DNA of 64,000 bases from RI-153 sp963721725 (GCA_963721725.1 CAVRLX010000019.1:1-64000); one strand, 5' to 3'. Positions 7,398 to 17,781 are shown, counted from the stretch's first letter. Numbers and translations: made by a program. Notes: a model not told the origin generated them from the sequence alone.

Positions 7398-8495
7398 ATG
7401 AACGAGGCGACGCTTCACCTCCAGCCCGAATTTTTTACGACGTCCGAACGCCCGCTGCTGGCCCAGGCCGATCTCAGCGCCAGCACCTTTCGCTATGAGA
7501 GTGGCGTGGCTGCGTTGCGATTGCGCAATGCTGTGGGTGAGTTGATTCTGTTGCCCTATCAGGGCCAGCAGATCTGGTCGGCACACTTTGGCGGACGCAC
7601 CCTGACCATGAAATCCATGTTCGAACAGCCTTATTCTACCCAGGAATATCTGCACACCTATGGCGGCTTTTTGCTCCACTGTGGGGCAACGCGCATGGGC
7701 GTGCCCGGCCCGGGGGATGATCACCCGCTACATGGCGAACTGCCCAACGCGCCCTATCAAAGGGCCTGGGTGGTGATAGGCGAAGATGAAGGCGGTCGCT
7801 ATATCGGTCTGGGCGGCAGCTATCAACATACCGTGGCCTTTTCGACCAACTATGTAGCTGAACCGTTGGTCAAGTTCTATGAAGGCTCTACCCTCTGCCA
7901 CGTTTCGCTGACCATTCGCAATTTGAAGCGTACACCAATGGATCTCATGTATCTGGCCCACGCCAACTTCCGCCCGGTAGATGGCAGCCAGCTTGTGTAC
8001 AGCGCTTTGGCCGATGCCGATCACGTGCGCGTGCGCCGCAGCATCCCCGCCCACATTGCGCCCGGCCCAGGCTATGCCGAGTTTATCGAAGAATTGAGCC
8101 ATGCTCCCGAACGCCATCACAAGCTGACGCCGGACTTGGTTTTTGACCCCGAAGTGGTCTTGAACATCGAATACTTGGCCGACGACGACGGGTGGGCACA
8201 CTCGTTGCAGATCCACCCCAACGGCGGCGCAGATTATATTCGCCATCGCCCGGATCAACTGGACGTGGGCGTGCGCTGGATTTCGCGCACGCCGGATCAG
8301 GACGCGCTGGGCCTGATCCTACCCGCCACCGCCGAGCCAGAAGGCTACACCGCCGAGAAGGCCAAAGGCAATGTCAAGTCCATCCCTGCCGGGGCAACAT
8401 GGCGCTGCGACTATGTTATGGGTGCGCTTGGCCCCGATGCAGCGTCGCAGATTCGTGATCAGATTAACCAGATTGTAAACGCTAAAATGGGATAA
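7398..8495 (+). CDS. Aldose 1-epimerase-like protein, DUF4432 family
   Basis: A 365-residue cytoplasmic protein from ATG 7398, which has AGGAAGAA just upstream; an earlier in-frame start at 7338 would lie inside the palindrome and is rejected. The sequence has the pattern of DUF4432, a galactose-mutarotase-like beta-sandwich family: 'GGFLLHCGATRMGVPGPGDD' followed by 'HGELPNAPYQ', then a C-terminal 'GLILPATAEPEGYTAEKAKG'. Such proteins are thought to bind or epimerise sugars, but the substrate is unknown. It lies 78 bp after leuA behind a strong hairpin, so operon membership is doubtful. Confidence 0.75.
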   Translation: MNEATLHLQPEFFTTSERPLLAQADLSASTFRYESGVAALRLRNAVGELILLPYQGQQIWSAHFGGRTLTMKSMFEQPYSTQEYLHTYGGFLLHCGATRMGVPGPGDDHPLHGELPNAPYQRAWVVIGEDEGGRYIGLGGSYQHTVAFSTNYVAEPLVKFYEGSTLCHVSLTIRNLKRTPMDLMYLAHANFRPVDGSQLVYSALADADHVRVRRSIPAHIAPGPGYAEFIEELSHAPERHHKLTPDLVFDPEVVLNIEYLADDDGWAHSLQIHPNGGADYIRHRPDQLDVGVRWISRTPDQDALGLILPATAEPEGYTAEKAKGNVKSIPAGATWRCDYVMGALGPDAASQIRDQINQIVNAKMG

Positions 8496-8534
8496 GAGAC
8501 GTATCCCGTTTCACTCGCCACACAAAGGAGCGTT

Positions 8535-8996
8535 ATGTCCGATCTTTTTGAAAGTTCAACTGATCCTGCCCAGGTGCAAGCAGCACTGGAACAGTTTTTG
8601 GCCGTGGGTACGCTAGAAGAGATGCAAGAGCTGGTAGATCTCTACCCCTTCATGCGGGAGATGGCTTTTGATAACAGCGTGCAACGGCTGATTGAACATG
8701 CCATTCGTGTGGGCGAACCCGAAGCCGTCTTGCGTATGCAAGAACAGATGGATCTGCTCAATCGAGCGTTGCGCGCCAGCCATGCGTCTCCGGTGGAGCG
8801 GGCCGTGGAAGATTTTCTCTATGCGTTTGATGACGAAGAAGCCACAGAGATTTTCCACGCCCAAGCCGAACTTTTGCGGTTACCAGCCGCAGCCAAAATA
8901 CTCTTTGACGTAGAGTCAGGCGATCCCGAAAGTGCCATCTTGCTTGAATCTCGCCAAGCCCTTTGGCAGCGTCTTACCGGCAGAGTAGGGGATTAG
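8535..8996 (+). CDS. Hypothetical all-alpha protein, 153 aa
   Basis: The AAAGGAG ribosome-binding site is well placed before ATG 8535. The 153-residue product is acidic and apparently all helical, rich in Leu, Ala and Glu, with no signal peptide or membrane segment. I recognise no family. It follows the DUF4432 gene by 39 bp and may be cotranscribed with it. Confidence 0.65.
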   Translation: MSDLFESSTDPAQVQAALEQFLAVGTLEEMQELVDLYPFMREMAFDNSVQRLIEHAIRVGEPEAVLRMQEQMDLLNRALRASHASPVERAVEDFLYAFDDEEATEIFHAQAELLRLPAAAKILFDVESGDPESAILLESRQALWQRLTGRVGD

Positions 8997-9346
8997 ACTC
9001 CATTGTAAGTCCGCAGCATACTTTAATTTTGATGTAGGAAGCCACAAATTTCAGCAAGCTTCCTGAATAACCTTACACGGTCTTTGCCTCTTGACAGGCC
9101 GTTTTATCCAAACCAAATAGGCAAAACAACGTTTTCTCCGCAGATTTCCGCCAAATTACGCAGTTGGCTCTGCATCTTTGAGACTGTCTCCTCGCTCTTT
9201 CGTTTAGGAATTAAGTAGCGTATTAAGGTCAGCAAAAGTCCTGTATGCTCGATGGCAGTTGACCTATATGGACTTATTCTACCATGGTGCGCGAAAGCAA
9301 TTGTATCGAGTTGTTTGAGTTTACAACTCCGTTCGGAGGGGAGACC
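8997..9346. other. 350-bp intergenic stretch without a clear gene
   Basis: Less GC-rich than its surroundings. I see a weak hairpin with a T run near 9085-9115 (ACGG...CCGTTTT), which could end the upstream transcript. No convincing promoter pair, RNA gene or repeat arm was found. Confidence 0.4.
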
Positions 9347-9691
9347 TTGATTACACTTCTATCCATCCCTGTCTTCAAAAGCATTCTAATGAATGCACCA
9401 ATCTGTCTAGTCTGGGTAATTGGCTTGGGCATGGCCTGGGTACAGCGCCACGAACAGCCCAAGGTTTCGGCATTAGTCGCGATTGCGTTGCTGCTCCTGT
9501 TGGTGAATACCGTGCTGGGAACCTATATGGATCTCTGGATGCCTGTAATGCTGGACCGTTACATTGAGCAACTGCCGCGCTGGCTTGGTCACGTGCTGAT
9601 TCTCAACGAACCTGTCCAACTGGCAATCCAAACCGTAGCCTGGACATTGCTACTCTTTGCCACCTTCAACTGGCGCACGACCCACTGGTAA
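9347..9691 (+). CDS. Small integral membrane protein, about 114 aa
   Basis: The frame is open from ATG 9284, but the best ribosome-binding site (GGAGGGGAG, 9336-9344) sits just before an in-frame TTG at 9347, which starts directly on hydrophobic sequence. Hydrophobic stretches 'ICLVWVIGLGMAWV', 'LVAIALLLLLVNTVLG' and 'VQLAIQTVAWTLLLFATF' suggest three membrane segments. The family was not recognised. The true start could also be ATG 9284 or an internal ATG at 9389. Confidence 0.5.
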   Translation: MITLLSIPVFKSILMNAPICLVWVIGLGMAWVQRHEQPKVSALVAIALLLLLVNTVLGTYMDLWMPVMLDRYIEQLPRWLGHVLILNEPVQLAIQTVAWTLLLFATFNWRTTHW

Positions 9692-9723
9692 CCACGGTAC
9701 TCGTATAGAAGTCGGATAAATTG

Positions 9724-9771
9724 AATGAGTAAGGAGTAGTGAGGAGTACTCATTACTCCTTACTCATTTTT
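9724..9771. repeat. Heptamer palindrome with T tract
   Basis: Two 20-nt arms (9724-9743 and 9749-9768) pair at 19 of 20 positions around a 5-nt loop and run into TTTTT (9767-9771). The arms are built from AGTAAGG/AGTAATG heptamers also found near 19130 and 62565. It can act as a terminator for the small membrane protein gene. Confidence 0.65.
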
Positions 9772-9856
9772 GTATTCCAACGCGTTTTGCGGTAAACACA
9801 GAGCATAGAATCTCTATTTACCCATCTTTCCCACGCTGCCCAAGGAGCCGACTCCA

Positions 9857-10819
9857 ATGCCACTTCTTTTTGATATGCCCTTCGAGCGCTTGCCAGAGTA
9901 CGAAGGGCGTAACCCTCGCCCCGCCGATTTCGACGAATTCTGGGATCGCAGCCTCGCCGAACTCGATACCCTCGACCCCGCGGTGGAGTTGATCCCGGCT
10001 GAATTTCAGACGCCCTTTGCCGAGTGCTTCCACATGTATTTCACCGGCACAGGCGGCGCGCGTGTCTATGCCAAACTGTTGCGCCCGCGCAACGCCACGG
10101 TTCCCCACCCTGCCGTATTACAGTTTCACGGATATTCGGGCAGTTCTGGCGACTGGGTGGACAAACTGGGCTATGTGGCACGCGGCTATACCGTCGCCTC
10201 GCTTGATTGTCGCGGCCAGGGTGGACGCTCGGAGGATGTGGGCGGTGTCCCTGGGTGGACGTTACGCGGTCACATTGTGCGCGGGCTAGACGGTCGCCCC
10301 GAAGATCTGCTCTTCCGCCATATTTTTCTGGACACAGCCCTCATGGCACGCATTGTCATGGACATGGAAGATGTGGATGAAAAGCGCGTGGGGGCCACAG
10401 GCGGCAGCCAGGGTGGCGGCTTGACATTGGCTTGTGCTGCGCTGGAACCGCGCATCAAACGCGCCGCGCCGGTCTTCCCCTTCCTCTCGGATTACCTGCG
10501 CGTCTGGGAGATCGATCAGGACAAGGACGCCTACGCCGAACTGCGTGAGTGGTTCCGCAAGTTCGACCCGCGCCACGAACGCCGTGAAGAGGTCTTCACC
10601 CGTCTGGGCTATATTGACATCCAACATCTGGCCCGCCGCATCAAAGCCGAGATCCTCATGGGCGTGGGTCTCATGGATACCATCTGCCCGCCCTCCACCC
10701 AGTTTGCCGCCTACAACAAGATCACCAGCCCCAAATCGCTTGCCATCTACCCTGATTTTGGACACGAAGGGCTGCCAGATTTTCCCGACAAGATCTACCA
10801 ATTTTTGGGCGAGTTGTAG
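9857..10819 (+). CDS. Acetyl xylan esterase / cephalosporin-C deacetylase family (CE7)
   Basis: An alpha/beta-hydrolase of 320 residues, the usual CE7 length, that removes acetyl groups from xylo-oligosaccharides or related small esters. Family signatures are all present: 'QFHGYSG', 'DCRGQGG' (the RGQ motif), the nucleophile in 'GGSQGGG' (Ser184), the acid in 'GLMDTICPP' (Asp274) and the base in 'GHEG' (His303). There is no signal peptide, so it is cytoplasmic, as is typical for CE7. AAGGAG precedes ATG 9857. It appears to stand alone between two hairpins. Confidence 0.92.
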   Translation: MPLLFDMPFERLPEYEGRNPRPADFDEFWDRSLAELDTLDPAVELIPAEFQTPFAECFHMYFTGTGGARVYAKLLRPRNATVPHPAVLQFHGYSGSSGDWVDKLGYVARGYTVASLDCRGQGGRSEDVGGVPGWTLRGHIVRGLDGRPEDLLFRHIFLDTALMARIVMDMEDVDEKRVGATGGSQGGGLTLACAALEPRIKRAAPVFPFLSDYLRVWEIDQDKDAYAELREWFRKFDPRHERREEVFTRLGYIDIQHLARRIKAEILMGVGLMDTICPPSTQFAAYNKITSPKSLAIYPDFGHEGLPDFPDKIYQFLGEL

Positions 10820-10870
10820 CGTAACTTTGGGATCGACCTCACATTTGATACGGGTAGGCGATTCCAAAAA

Positions 10871-10963
10871 GTAACTGTTCAGGTGTGACGCACTTGGCAG
10901 GACAAGATCGGGCTAGACATTCTGTGTGGCGAGTGCGGCGCACCCTGGACCTGGATAGAGATT
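10871..10963. repeat. Dispersed palindromic element, GTGCGACGCAC family (copy 1)
   Basis: Positions 10871-10915 match 41406-41450 at 40 of 45 bases. The following inverted arm (about 10932-10954, GGCGAGTGCGGCGCACC) is an imperfect complement of the first arm. It contains no ORF and lies in the gap after the CE7 gene. Confidence 0.6.
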
Positions 10964-10986
10964 CCAAAAAATAAAATATCCGTCCA

Positions 10987-11034
10987 AAGTCCCCGGCACT
11001 TTCTGTTCTAGCTTGCGTGAAGTGCCGGGGACTT
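10987..11034. repeat. Perfect 15-bp inverted repeat at the 3' end of the kinase gene
   Basis: AAGTCCCCGGCACTT (10987-11001) and its exact complement (11020-11034) flank an 18-nt loop. The stop codon of the minus-strand kinase gene lies in the loop. Confidence 0.6.
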
Positions 11035-11656
11035 GTGGATAATATCCAATATCCACTTCTCTATCTTGACCGCCGTCTCTGCTGGGGCAGCGGTGGTTGT
11101 ATCCACAGTTTGTACCGGCGGAGTTTCTGCGGGTGCAACCGTGCGCAACCAATGGTTAAAACTAATTTGTCCGTTGATGAATGTTTCGTCACCGCTGGCT
11201 CGCCATTGAGGACGTGCCCGCAGTCGCTCCGCCAGCACTTCGTCATCACACGTCAGGGCGAGATAATGAAGTTCGCCCAAATAGCGCCGCTCCACACAGG
11301 ATTCTAGATTCTTCGGCACGCCGAAGCCAGCCCCAAAGAGCACGACAGGCCGCCCCGACTGGCCGATATTCTTTGCCATACGCAGCCACGTTTCAAAAAA
11401 GGCGCGGTAGTTATCATCGGGGGTGTTGAAAGCCGGTTGCCACAAAATATCCGCATCAAGTAGCACGGCCCTCTCAACCTGTGCCCGTTAAATGCTGACA
11501 GATCGTCGATTTACCCACACCGCTGGCCCCGCCGATGAGCAAGAGCGGCAAGCGCCGAAACCCGTGGCGAAATCCACAGGCCGGGCAAATGGCAACATTG
11601 CCCTCGACCTCTTTATCGACGTGATATGCGCCGCACTGATAGCAGACATTAAACAT
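11008..11656 (-). CDS. Zinc-ribbon P-loop nucleoside/nucleotide kinase-like protein (frameshifted)
   Basis: Two adjacent minus-strand frames join into one protein of about 215 residues. Residues 1-30 form a zinc ribbon (Cys5, Cys8, Cys24, Cys27), followed by a P-loop 'GGASGVGKST' (residues 42-51). The second part has 'AVLLDADILW' and a C-terminal kinase-like region. The frames join cleanly if one T of the pair at 11476-11477 (A on the plus strand) is removed. This looks like a one-base sequencing error or a recent mutation. The combination resembles predicted nucleoside kinases; the substrate is unknown. It is convergent with the CE7 gene and divergent from the methyltransferase gene. Confidence 0.65.
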
Positions 11657-11740
11657 TGCTCACTCCTTCGTCTACGGTTGCCACACCCCGCCGAGAATGC
11701 TACACTTTGCACAGTTGACCCCACCACTGCCAGAGGCCCC

Positions 11741-12970
11741 ATGAGCCACGCTAGGCTAGACCAATTACAGAGCGCGCTGGTCGATGAACTCATTCACAAA
11801 GAGGGCATCCGTTCGCGCGCCGTGGAGGCCGCCTTCCGCAGCGTACCCCGCCACCTCTTTCTGCCCGATGTTCCGCCAGAAGAAGTCTATAGTGATCAGG
11901 CCATTGTCACCAAAACCGATGACGAAAATATCGCCATCAGTTCCTCGTCGCAGCCAGTGCTAATGGCGGCCATGCTGGAATCGTTGGATCTGCGCCCCGG
12001 TGATCGCGTGCTGGAAATCGGCGCGGGAACCGGCTACAACGCCGCACTGCTGGCCCATGTGGTCGGGCGCGACGGGCTGGTGGTCAGCGTGGACATTGAC
12101 GCCGATCTGGTGGAAAGTGCGCGCCGCCATCTGCACACAGCCGGTTATGATCACGTGGAAGTCTTGCTGGCCGACGGCGGTGACGGCGCGCCGCTCTTTG
12201 CGCCTTTTGATGCGATCCTCGTCACCGTGGGCGTGTGGGATATTCCCCCGGCCTGGCTCGCCCAACTCAAGCCGGGACGACGGCTGATTGCCCCCATCTG
12301 GTTTTATGGGTCACAGCTTGCCATCACCTTTCAAAAAGACGAAGAGCACTTGGTGGGCCTGGAGAGCATCCCCTGTGGCTTTGTGCGTATGCAGGGGGCC
12401 TTTGCCGGGCCAGAGACAGTGTTGACACTGGACGAAAAGGGTCTACTCCAAATTACGTTGGATACCACGGCCAATGTTGATCCCCACCGCGTGCGCCACT
12501 TTTTGCAAAGCCGCTACACGTTGCGCGCCACAGGCATCAAAGTCGATGCGCGCCAGATCGCCTATGGACTCTATTTCTGGCTGGGCATTCACACCCAAGG
12601 CTTTGTCCATATCCATGCCTTTGATGAACTGGCAAAGCATGGCAGCATTCCCCGGCTCTTTGGCAACCAAGATCGCTACCTTGCCAGCGCTGGCCTCATG
12701 GCCCCAGACGGTCTGGCCCTGCTGATGCGGGCTTCGGTGGTGGGGGACGAAGAAGTGACGGCGCGGCCTTTTCAACTCTGGATTGCCCAATATGGCGACC
12801 GCACCGTTGCCGACCGTTTGCTGGCTGCCGTGGCGGCTTGGAACGCGGCCAGCCGTCCGCACATGGACGAATTTAGCGTCACCGCCTATCCTATGGCTGC
12901 GCCCCAGCCCGCCGCACCCGCAGGTGTGGTGAGCAAACGCTGGATGCGCTATCATTTTACACGCCGTTAA
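11741..12970 (+). CDS. PCMT (protein-L-isoaspartate O-methyltransferase)-like protein with C-terminal extension
   Basis: 409 residues from ATG 11741, chosen where family similarity begins; the frame is open further upstream, but that part is antisense to the kinase gene. The first ~210 residues are PCMT-like: 'VPRHLFLP', 'SSSSQPVLMAAMLE' and the AdoMet site 'VLEIGAGTGYNAALLA'. True PCMT is about 210 residues and repairs isoaspartate. The extra ~200 residues ('YGLYFWLGIHTQGFVHIHAF') have no domain I recognise. The long architecture recalls extended PCMT-like enzymes associated with peptide modification, but no precursor peptide is visible next to it, so the substrate is open. Confidence 0.75.
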   Translation: MSHARLDQLQSALVDELIHKEGIRSRAVEAAFRSVPRHLFLPDVPPEEVYSDQAIVTKTDDENIAISSSSQPVLMAAMLESLDLRPGDRVLEIGAGTGYNAALLAHVVGRDGLVVSVDIDADLVESARRHLHTAGYDHVEVLLADGGDGAPLFAPFDAILVTVGVWDIPPAWLAQLKPGRRLIAPIWFYGSQLAITFQKDEEHLVGLESIPCGFVRMQGAFAGPETVLTLDEKGLLQITLDTTANVDPHRVRHFLQSRYTLRATGIKVDARQIAYGLYFWLGIHTQGFVHIHAFDELAKHGSIPRLFGNQDRYLASAGLMAPDGLALLMRASVVGDEEVTARPFQLWIAQYGDRTVADRLLAAVAAWNAASRPHMDEFSVTAYPMAAPQPAAPAGVVSKRWMRYHFTRR

Positions 12971-12996
12971 AACCCCACACACAGACGGAGACTCAT

Positions 12997-14059
12997 ATGG
13001 CGGACCCATTCCAGATCGGCATTTCCTCAGATTTCAAGATTGCAGCCGCCGGAGCCATTGAACCTGTGCTGGCCCAGATCTTCGACCCGCTGCCCTATGT
13101 TCGCTATGATTTTTACGAATCCCCGGCCAGCGAAGCTGTTTCGCCCGCCACCATCGCCGATTACGACGCGGTGATCGTGCTCAACACGCTTTTCAACGCC
13201 GATTCGTTTCGTGGCAACGACCGCCTGGCGCTGATCGCGCGCTGGGGGGTGGGCTATGATCGCATCGATACCGAGGCCATCACCGCCAACGATGTATTGC
13301 TGGCAATTACCGTCGATGCCGTACGCCGTCCTGTGGCCGAGGCCATCCTCACGCTGATCTTGGCATTGGCCAAGAAACTGCCCGCCAAAGACAAACTCGT
13401 ACGCACCGCCCGCTGGGATCTGCGCGGCCAGACCGCTGGCCTGGGACTGCGCGGGAAAACCGTTGGCTCAGTGGGCATGGGCAATATTGGCTCAGACATG
13501 TTCCGCCTGCTCGCCCCGTTTGAGTTGGGTCGCAAACTCGTGCATGATCCTTATCTTAGCGCCGAACGCGCCGCGGCCCTAGGCGTGGAATTGGTCAGTT
13601 TGGAGACTGTTTTCGCCGAGTCGGATTTTGTCACCGTCAACTGCCCGCTAACGGCGGAGACGCGCGGCCTCGTCAACGCCCGGCTCTTTGCGTTGATGCA
13701 GCCCACGGCCTACTTTATCAACACCGCGCGGCCCCATTGTCAACCAGCCCGATCTCATCGCCGCGCTGCAAAGCGGACAGATGGCGGGGGCGGGCATCGA
13801 TGTCTTTGAAAGCGAACCCATGCCCGCGGACAATCCGCTCACGGGCATGGACAATGTGATTCTCTCGCCGCACAATCTGGCCTGGACCGACGAACTCTAT
13901 CGACTCAACGGTGAACACGCCTGCGACAATGTTCTGACCGTGCTGCGTGGCGAGATCCCCAAATACCCTGTCAATCGCGCAGTGCTTGACCGTCCGGCCT
14001 TTCGCCAAAAGCTGGCCGATCTACGGGCACGGTGGGAGCAAGTCATAGCGGGCAAGTAG
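12997..14059 (+). CDS. D-isomer-specific 2-hydroxyacid dehydrogenase (frameshifted)
   Basis: NAD-dependent oxidoreductase of about 354 residues once two frames are joined. The Rossmann fold shows 'GSVGMGNIGSDMFRLL', the substrate-site Arg region 'WGVGYDRID', and catalytic His in 'SPHNLAWTDEL'. The conserved NTARGPIV motif is broken at about 13724-13731, where a CG pair appears to be missing (a 2-nt loss in a CG repeat). The protein continues in frame from 'AALQSGQMAGAGIDVFESEP'. It begins the cluster 12997-15858 with an aldolase and a TIM-barrel protein, consistent with catabolism of a sugar acid or keto acid. The substrate is not determined. Confidence 0.82.
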
Positions 14060-14124
14060 CAACTTCATCTCATGCGGTCTGCGGTCCGCCGTCTGTGCCG
14101 CCCATTTCCCAAAGGATATGTACC

Positions 14125-14914
14125 ATGAAAGAGAATCTTACCAAACTGATCCTGGCCGACGGTCGTGTTGCCGTGGGCCATATGATTATGGAATTCGCCA
14201 CGCGCGGCATGGGTCGCATGGTAGACGTGGCCGGGCTGGATTTTGTGATCATCGACATGGAACACGCCAGCTTTTCCACGGCGGATGTGGCGAATCTGAT
14301 CGCCTGGACCCATGCGGGCAAAGTTGTGCCTTTTGTGCGCGTGCCACAGATCGAATATCACCTGATCGCCCGCATTCTGGACGCCGGGGCGCTGGGCGTG
14401 ATGGTTCCCAACGTCAAGACGGGAGCCGAGGCCAAAGCCATTGTAGACGCCGTCAAGTATGGTCCGCTGGGCAAACGCGGCGTGGCGCTGGGCGGCGCGC
14501 TGACGGCTTTCCGCGGTGTCAATCCGCCCGAATTTTTAGAGCAATCCAGATCATAGCACCACAGTGATCTGTCAGATTGAAAGCGTAGAGGGCATGGAAA
14601 ACCTGGAAGCCATCGCCAGCACGCCCGGTGTGGATATTCTGTGGGTGGGCCATTTTGATTTGACCCAATCCATGGGCATCCCCGGCCACTTCGGCGATCA
14701 ACGCTTCATTGACGCGCTTAACAAAGTAGTCGAGATTGCGCGCAAGCATGGCCTGGGCGCGGGCATTCAGCCTGGCAGCCCCGATCAGACCAAACAGTGG
14801 ATGGCAATGGGCTACAATGTGATCTCGTACAGCGCCGACTTTGCGCTCTATCTGGGCGCGCTGAGCGAGGGCGTGCGCACAGTGCGCGGGCTGGCCGCGC
14901 CGGGGGCATCATGA
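14125..14914 (+). CDS. HpcH/HpaI-type aldolase (frameshifted)
   Basis: Class II pyruvate-dependent aldolase, about 262 residues after joining two frames. Typical motifs are 'FVIIDMEHASFSTADV' (with the metal and base region), 'VRVPQIEYHLIARILDAG', 'VMVPNVKTGAEA' and, after the break, 'ICQIESVEGMENLEAIA' and 'VGHFDLTQSMG'. One extra base at 14548-14550 causes the break: without it the sequence reads EQSNHSTTVICQIES. AAAGGA precedes the ATG. The 3' end overlaps the next gene by ATGA, so the two are translationally coupled. The family cleaves 2-keto-3-deoxy acids or condenses aldehydes with pyruvate; the exact substrate is unknown. Confidence 0.85.
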
Positions 14915-15858
14915 GCACGCCGTTGTTTGGACCGTATGGGCGGGCAGCACTGGAACACGCCGAACGCTTTCGTGCCCACGGTATCAACGCCGCTTGGTTT
15001 CACATGTTCGACGCCGAGGCGTTCGAGATCTGCGCGCAGCACGGCGTGGCGGCCTGTGTGGAATTCAAAACCTTTCGCGCCGACTTTGCGGAGCATCCCG
15101 AACTGATCCCCATCGGCACAGACGGCACCCCCATCCGCTACGGTCGATTGGTGCAGGGGGTGTGTCTTTCGCAGATGGAATTTTTAGAAAAGACCGAGGC
15201 TGCGCTTATAGAGGGGGTGCGGTCATTTCAGCCCCCGGGCATCTGGTTGGATTATCTGACCGGGGCGGGCTGGTTTGAAGTGCCCGATCCCGATCTGCAA
15301 GAAAGCTGCTTCTGTGCGGCCTGTATCGCCGAGTTCTGCGAAGCCACGGGCATTGACGCCGAAACCCCGGCGGCGATTCTGGCTGACCACGCCACGGCGT
15401 GGACGCGTCACAAATGCGAACGCATCGCCGGCTTTGGCCGCCACTATGCCACCATCATCCGCGCCCATCTGCCCGATTGCGTCATCGGGGCTTATATGTG
15501 CCCGTGGACGCCGACAGAGTTCGACGGCGCACTCACGCGCATCTTTGCCCAGGATTACACGCTGTTGGCCGGGGCAATCGACATCTTCACGCCCTTGATC
15601 TATGCCAAAAAGAGCGGGCGGACGGCACAGTGGGGGCAAGCTTGGCTGGCGGAGGCGCGCCAATTTGTGCCCGAATCTTGCCCGGTCCAGTTAATTCTCG
15701 ACGCGCTGGATTTCCCGGCCAGCCTCGATGCCGTGGCCGCGGCCTCACCGCCCAGTTGGGGACTCCAGATTTTTGGCGGAGCGGCTCTTTTTGCCACGGA
15801 TGACGGGGCTGCCCACTTTGGGCGTGCCGTGGCAGAGATTCGCCAGCGACTCGCATAA
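14911..15858 (+). CDS. Putative glycoside-hydrolase-like TIM-barrel protein
   Basis: A 315-residue protein from ATG 14911, overlapping the aldolase stop by 4 nt. Motifs 'FRAHGINAAWFHMF', 'GIWLDYLTGAGWFEVP' and 'SCFCAACIAEFCEATGI' are typical of poorly characterised TIM-barrel putative glycosidases, where an acidic residue follows the strand ('LDY') and a C-x-C-x2-C cluster follows. There is no signal peptide. The tight coupling to an aldolase and a hydroxyacid dehydrogenase suggests that it supplies or processes a sugar-like substrate for them. The enzyme activity is inferred only. Confidence 0.6.
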   Translation: MSTPLFGPYGRAALEHAERFRAHGINAAWFHMFDAEAFEICAQHGVAACVEFKTFRADFAEHPELIPIGTDGTPIRYGRLVQGVCLSQMEFLEKTEAALIEGVRSFQPPGIWLDYLTGAGWFEVPDPDLQESCFCAACIAEFCEATGIDAETPAAILADHATAWTRHKCERIAGFGRHYATIIRAHLPDCVIGAYMCPWTPTEFDGALTRIFAQDYTLLAGAIDIFTPLIYAKKSGRTAQWGQAWLAEARQFVPESCPVQLILDALDFPASLDAVAAASPPSWGLQIFGGAALFATDDGAAHFGRAVAEIRQRLA

Positions 15859-15870
15859 GGGAGGCAATGC

Positions 15871-16578
15871 ATGGATTGGATAGCTTCTCCATTGCTTAGT
15901 GCAGCCATCGTTTTGATCTTATTGGGAGCCGGGGCATGGCTTGTGCTTGGCTCGCCGCGCCCAGAGCAGCGGCAGCGTACCACAGGTGTTACCTCCAGGG
16001 CAGGCACACGCCAGGACGATTTCGAGATTGGCCGCCAGCAACGGCTCAAGTCCAAACTCTACTATTACAGCGCCTATGTCACCGATGTCTATGACGGCGA
16101 TACGCTGACGGTGGATGTGGATCTGGGGTTGGGGGTGTGGCGCAATGGGCAGTCGATCCGGCTGTGGAAGCTCAACACGCCAGAAGTGCGCGGTCCCGAA
16201 CGCGAAGCAGGGTTGAAAGTGCGCGATTTCGTGCGCGATCTGGTGTTGGATCGGCATGTGTTGCTGCGCACCATTATCGACAAACGCGGTGACGATCAGA
16301 CGGAGAAATTTGGACGGCTCTTGGGCGAAATTCTGGTGGAGGATAAAACGGGCAACACGATTAACATCAACGAGTTGCTGCTTCAACAGGGCATGGCCCG
16401 GCCCATGACCGAAGATGGCTCCATGCCGCAGACGCCACAGGCGCGCAGCTTGGGCGAACTGCCCGCCACACTTCCCTGCCCCTATTGTGGCGAGATTCGC
16501 AGCGTCGATTCCGCCAGCGCCACGGTGGAAAGCTGCCCTAACTGTTTGGATGGACAGTATGTGCTGGGCGCGGCGTAG
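15871..16578 (+). CDS. Membrane-anchored thermonuclease (SNase-like) with C-terminal zinc ribbon
   Basis: 235 residues. A hydrophobic N-terminal segment (residues ~8-27, 'LLSAAIVLILLGAGAWLVLG') acts as signal anchor. The SNase domain follows with 'YVTDVYDGDTLTVDVDL', 'SIRLWKLNTPEVRG' and 'FGRLLGEI', keeping the calcium-site acids and catalytic Arg/Glu positions of staphylococcal nuclease. The C-terminus has a four-Cys ribbon ('CPYCGEIR...CPNC'), not usual for secreted SNases. It is probably an extracytoplasmic, membrane-tethered nuclease. It starts 12 bp after the TIM-barrel gene. Confidence 0.82.
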   Translation: MDWIASPLLSAAIVLILLGAGAWLVLGSPRPEQRQRTTGVTSRAGTRQDDFEIGRQQRLKSKLYYYSAYVTDVYDGDTLTVDVDLGLGVWRNGQSIRLWKLNTPEVRGPEREAGLKVRDFVRDLVLDRHVLLRTIIDKRGDDQTEKFGRLLGEILVEDKTGNTININELLLQQGMARPMTEDGSMPQTPQARSLGELPATLPCPYCGEIRSVDSASATVESCPNCLDGQYVLGAA

Positions 16579-16585
16579 CTATAAA

Positions 16586-16620
16586 AAACCCGCCAGGTTT
16601 TCAGAAAACCTGGCGGGTTT
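16586..16620. terminator. Bidirectional terminator between SNase and mdh
   Basis: A perfect 16-bp stem (16586-16601 with 16605-16620) with a 3-nt loop has A-rich and T-rich ends on both strands. It serves the convergent SNase (plus) and mdh (minus) genes. Confidence 0.85.
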
Positions 16621-16637
16621 GGCAAGCTGTGTGCCGA

Positions 16638-17625
<988 letters not shown>

Positions 17626-17781
17626 CAAAAATTCTCCTCAAATGGGTTAAAGAGTGGGATGGGTAGCGCGTTGCTGCGGGTCGATATTGCCTCAACGTAC
17701 ACGCGCCTACAGCAGAGCATACCGCCATTCAGCCTGATCGTCAATGTGTGCGGCGCAAGAATTTCACGCCAAAATTTGCTC

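Noticed and set aside
8997..9346. Possible tRNA or ncRNA in the 350-bp gap
   Set aside because: No cloverleaf, no T-loop consensus GGTTCGA and no conserved RNA motif could be found.
14065..14110. CGGTCTGCGGTCCGCCGTCT run as a regulatory site
   Set aside because: It is another single-armed heptamer run and has no distinct operator symmetry.
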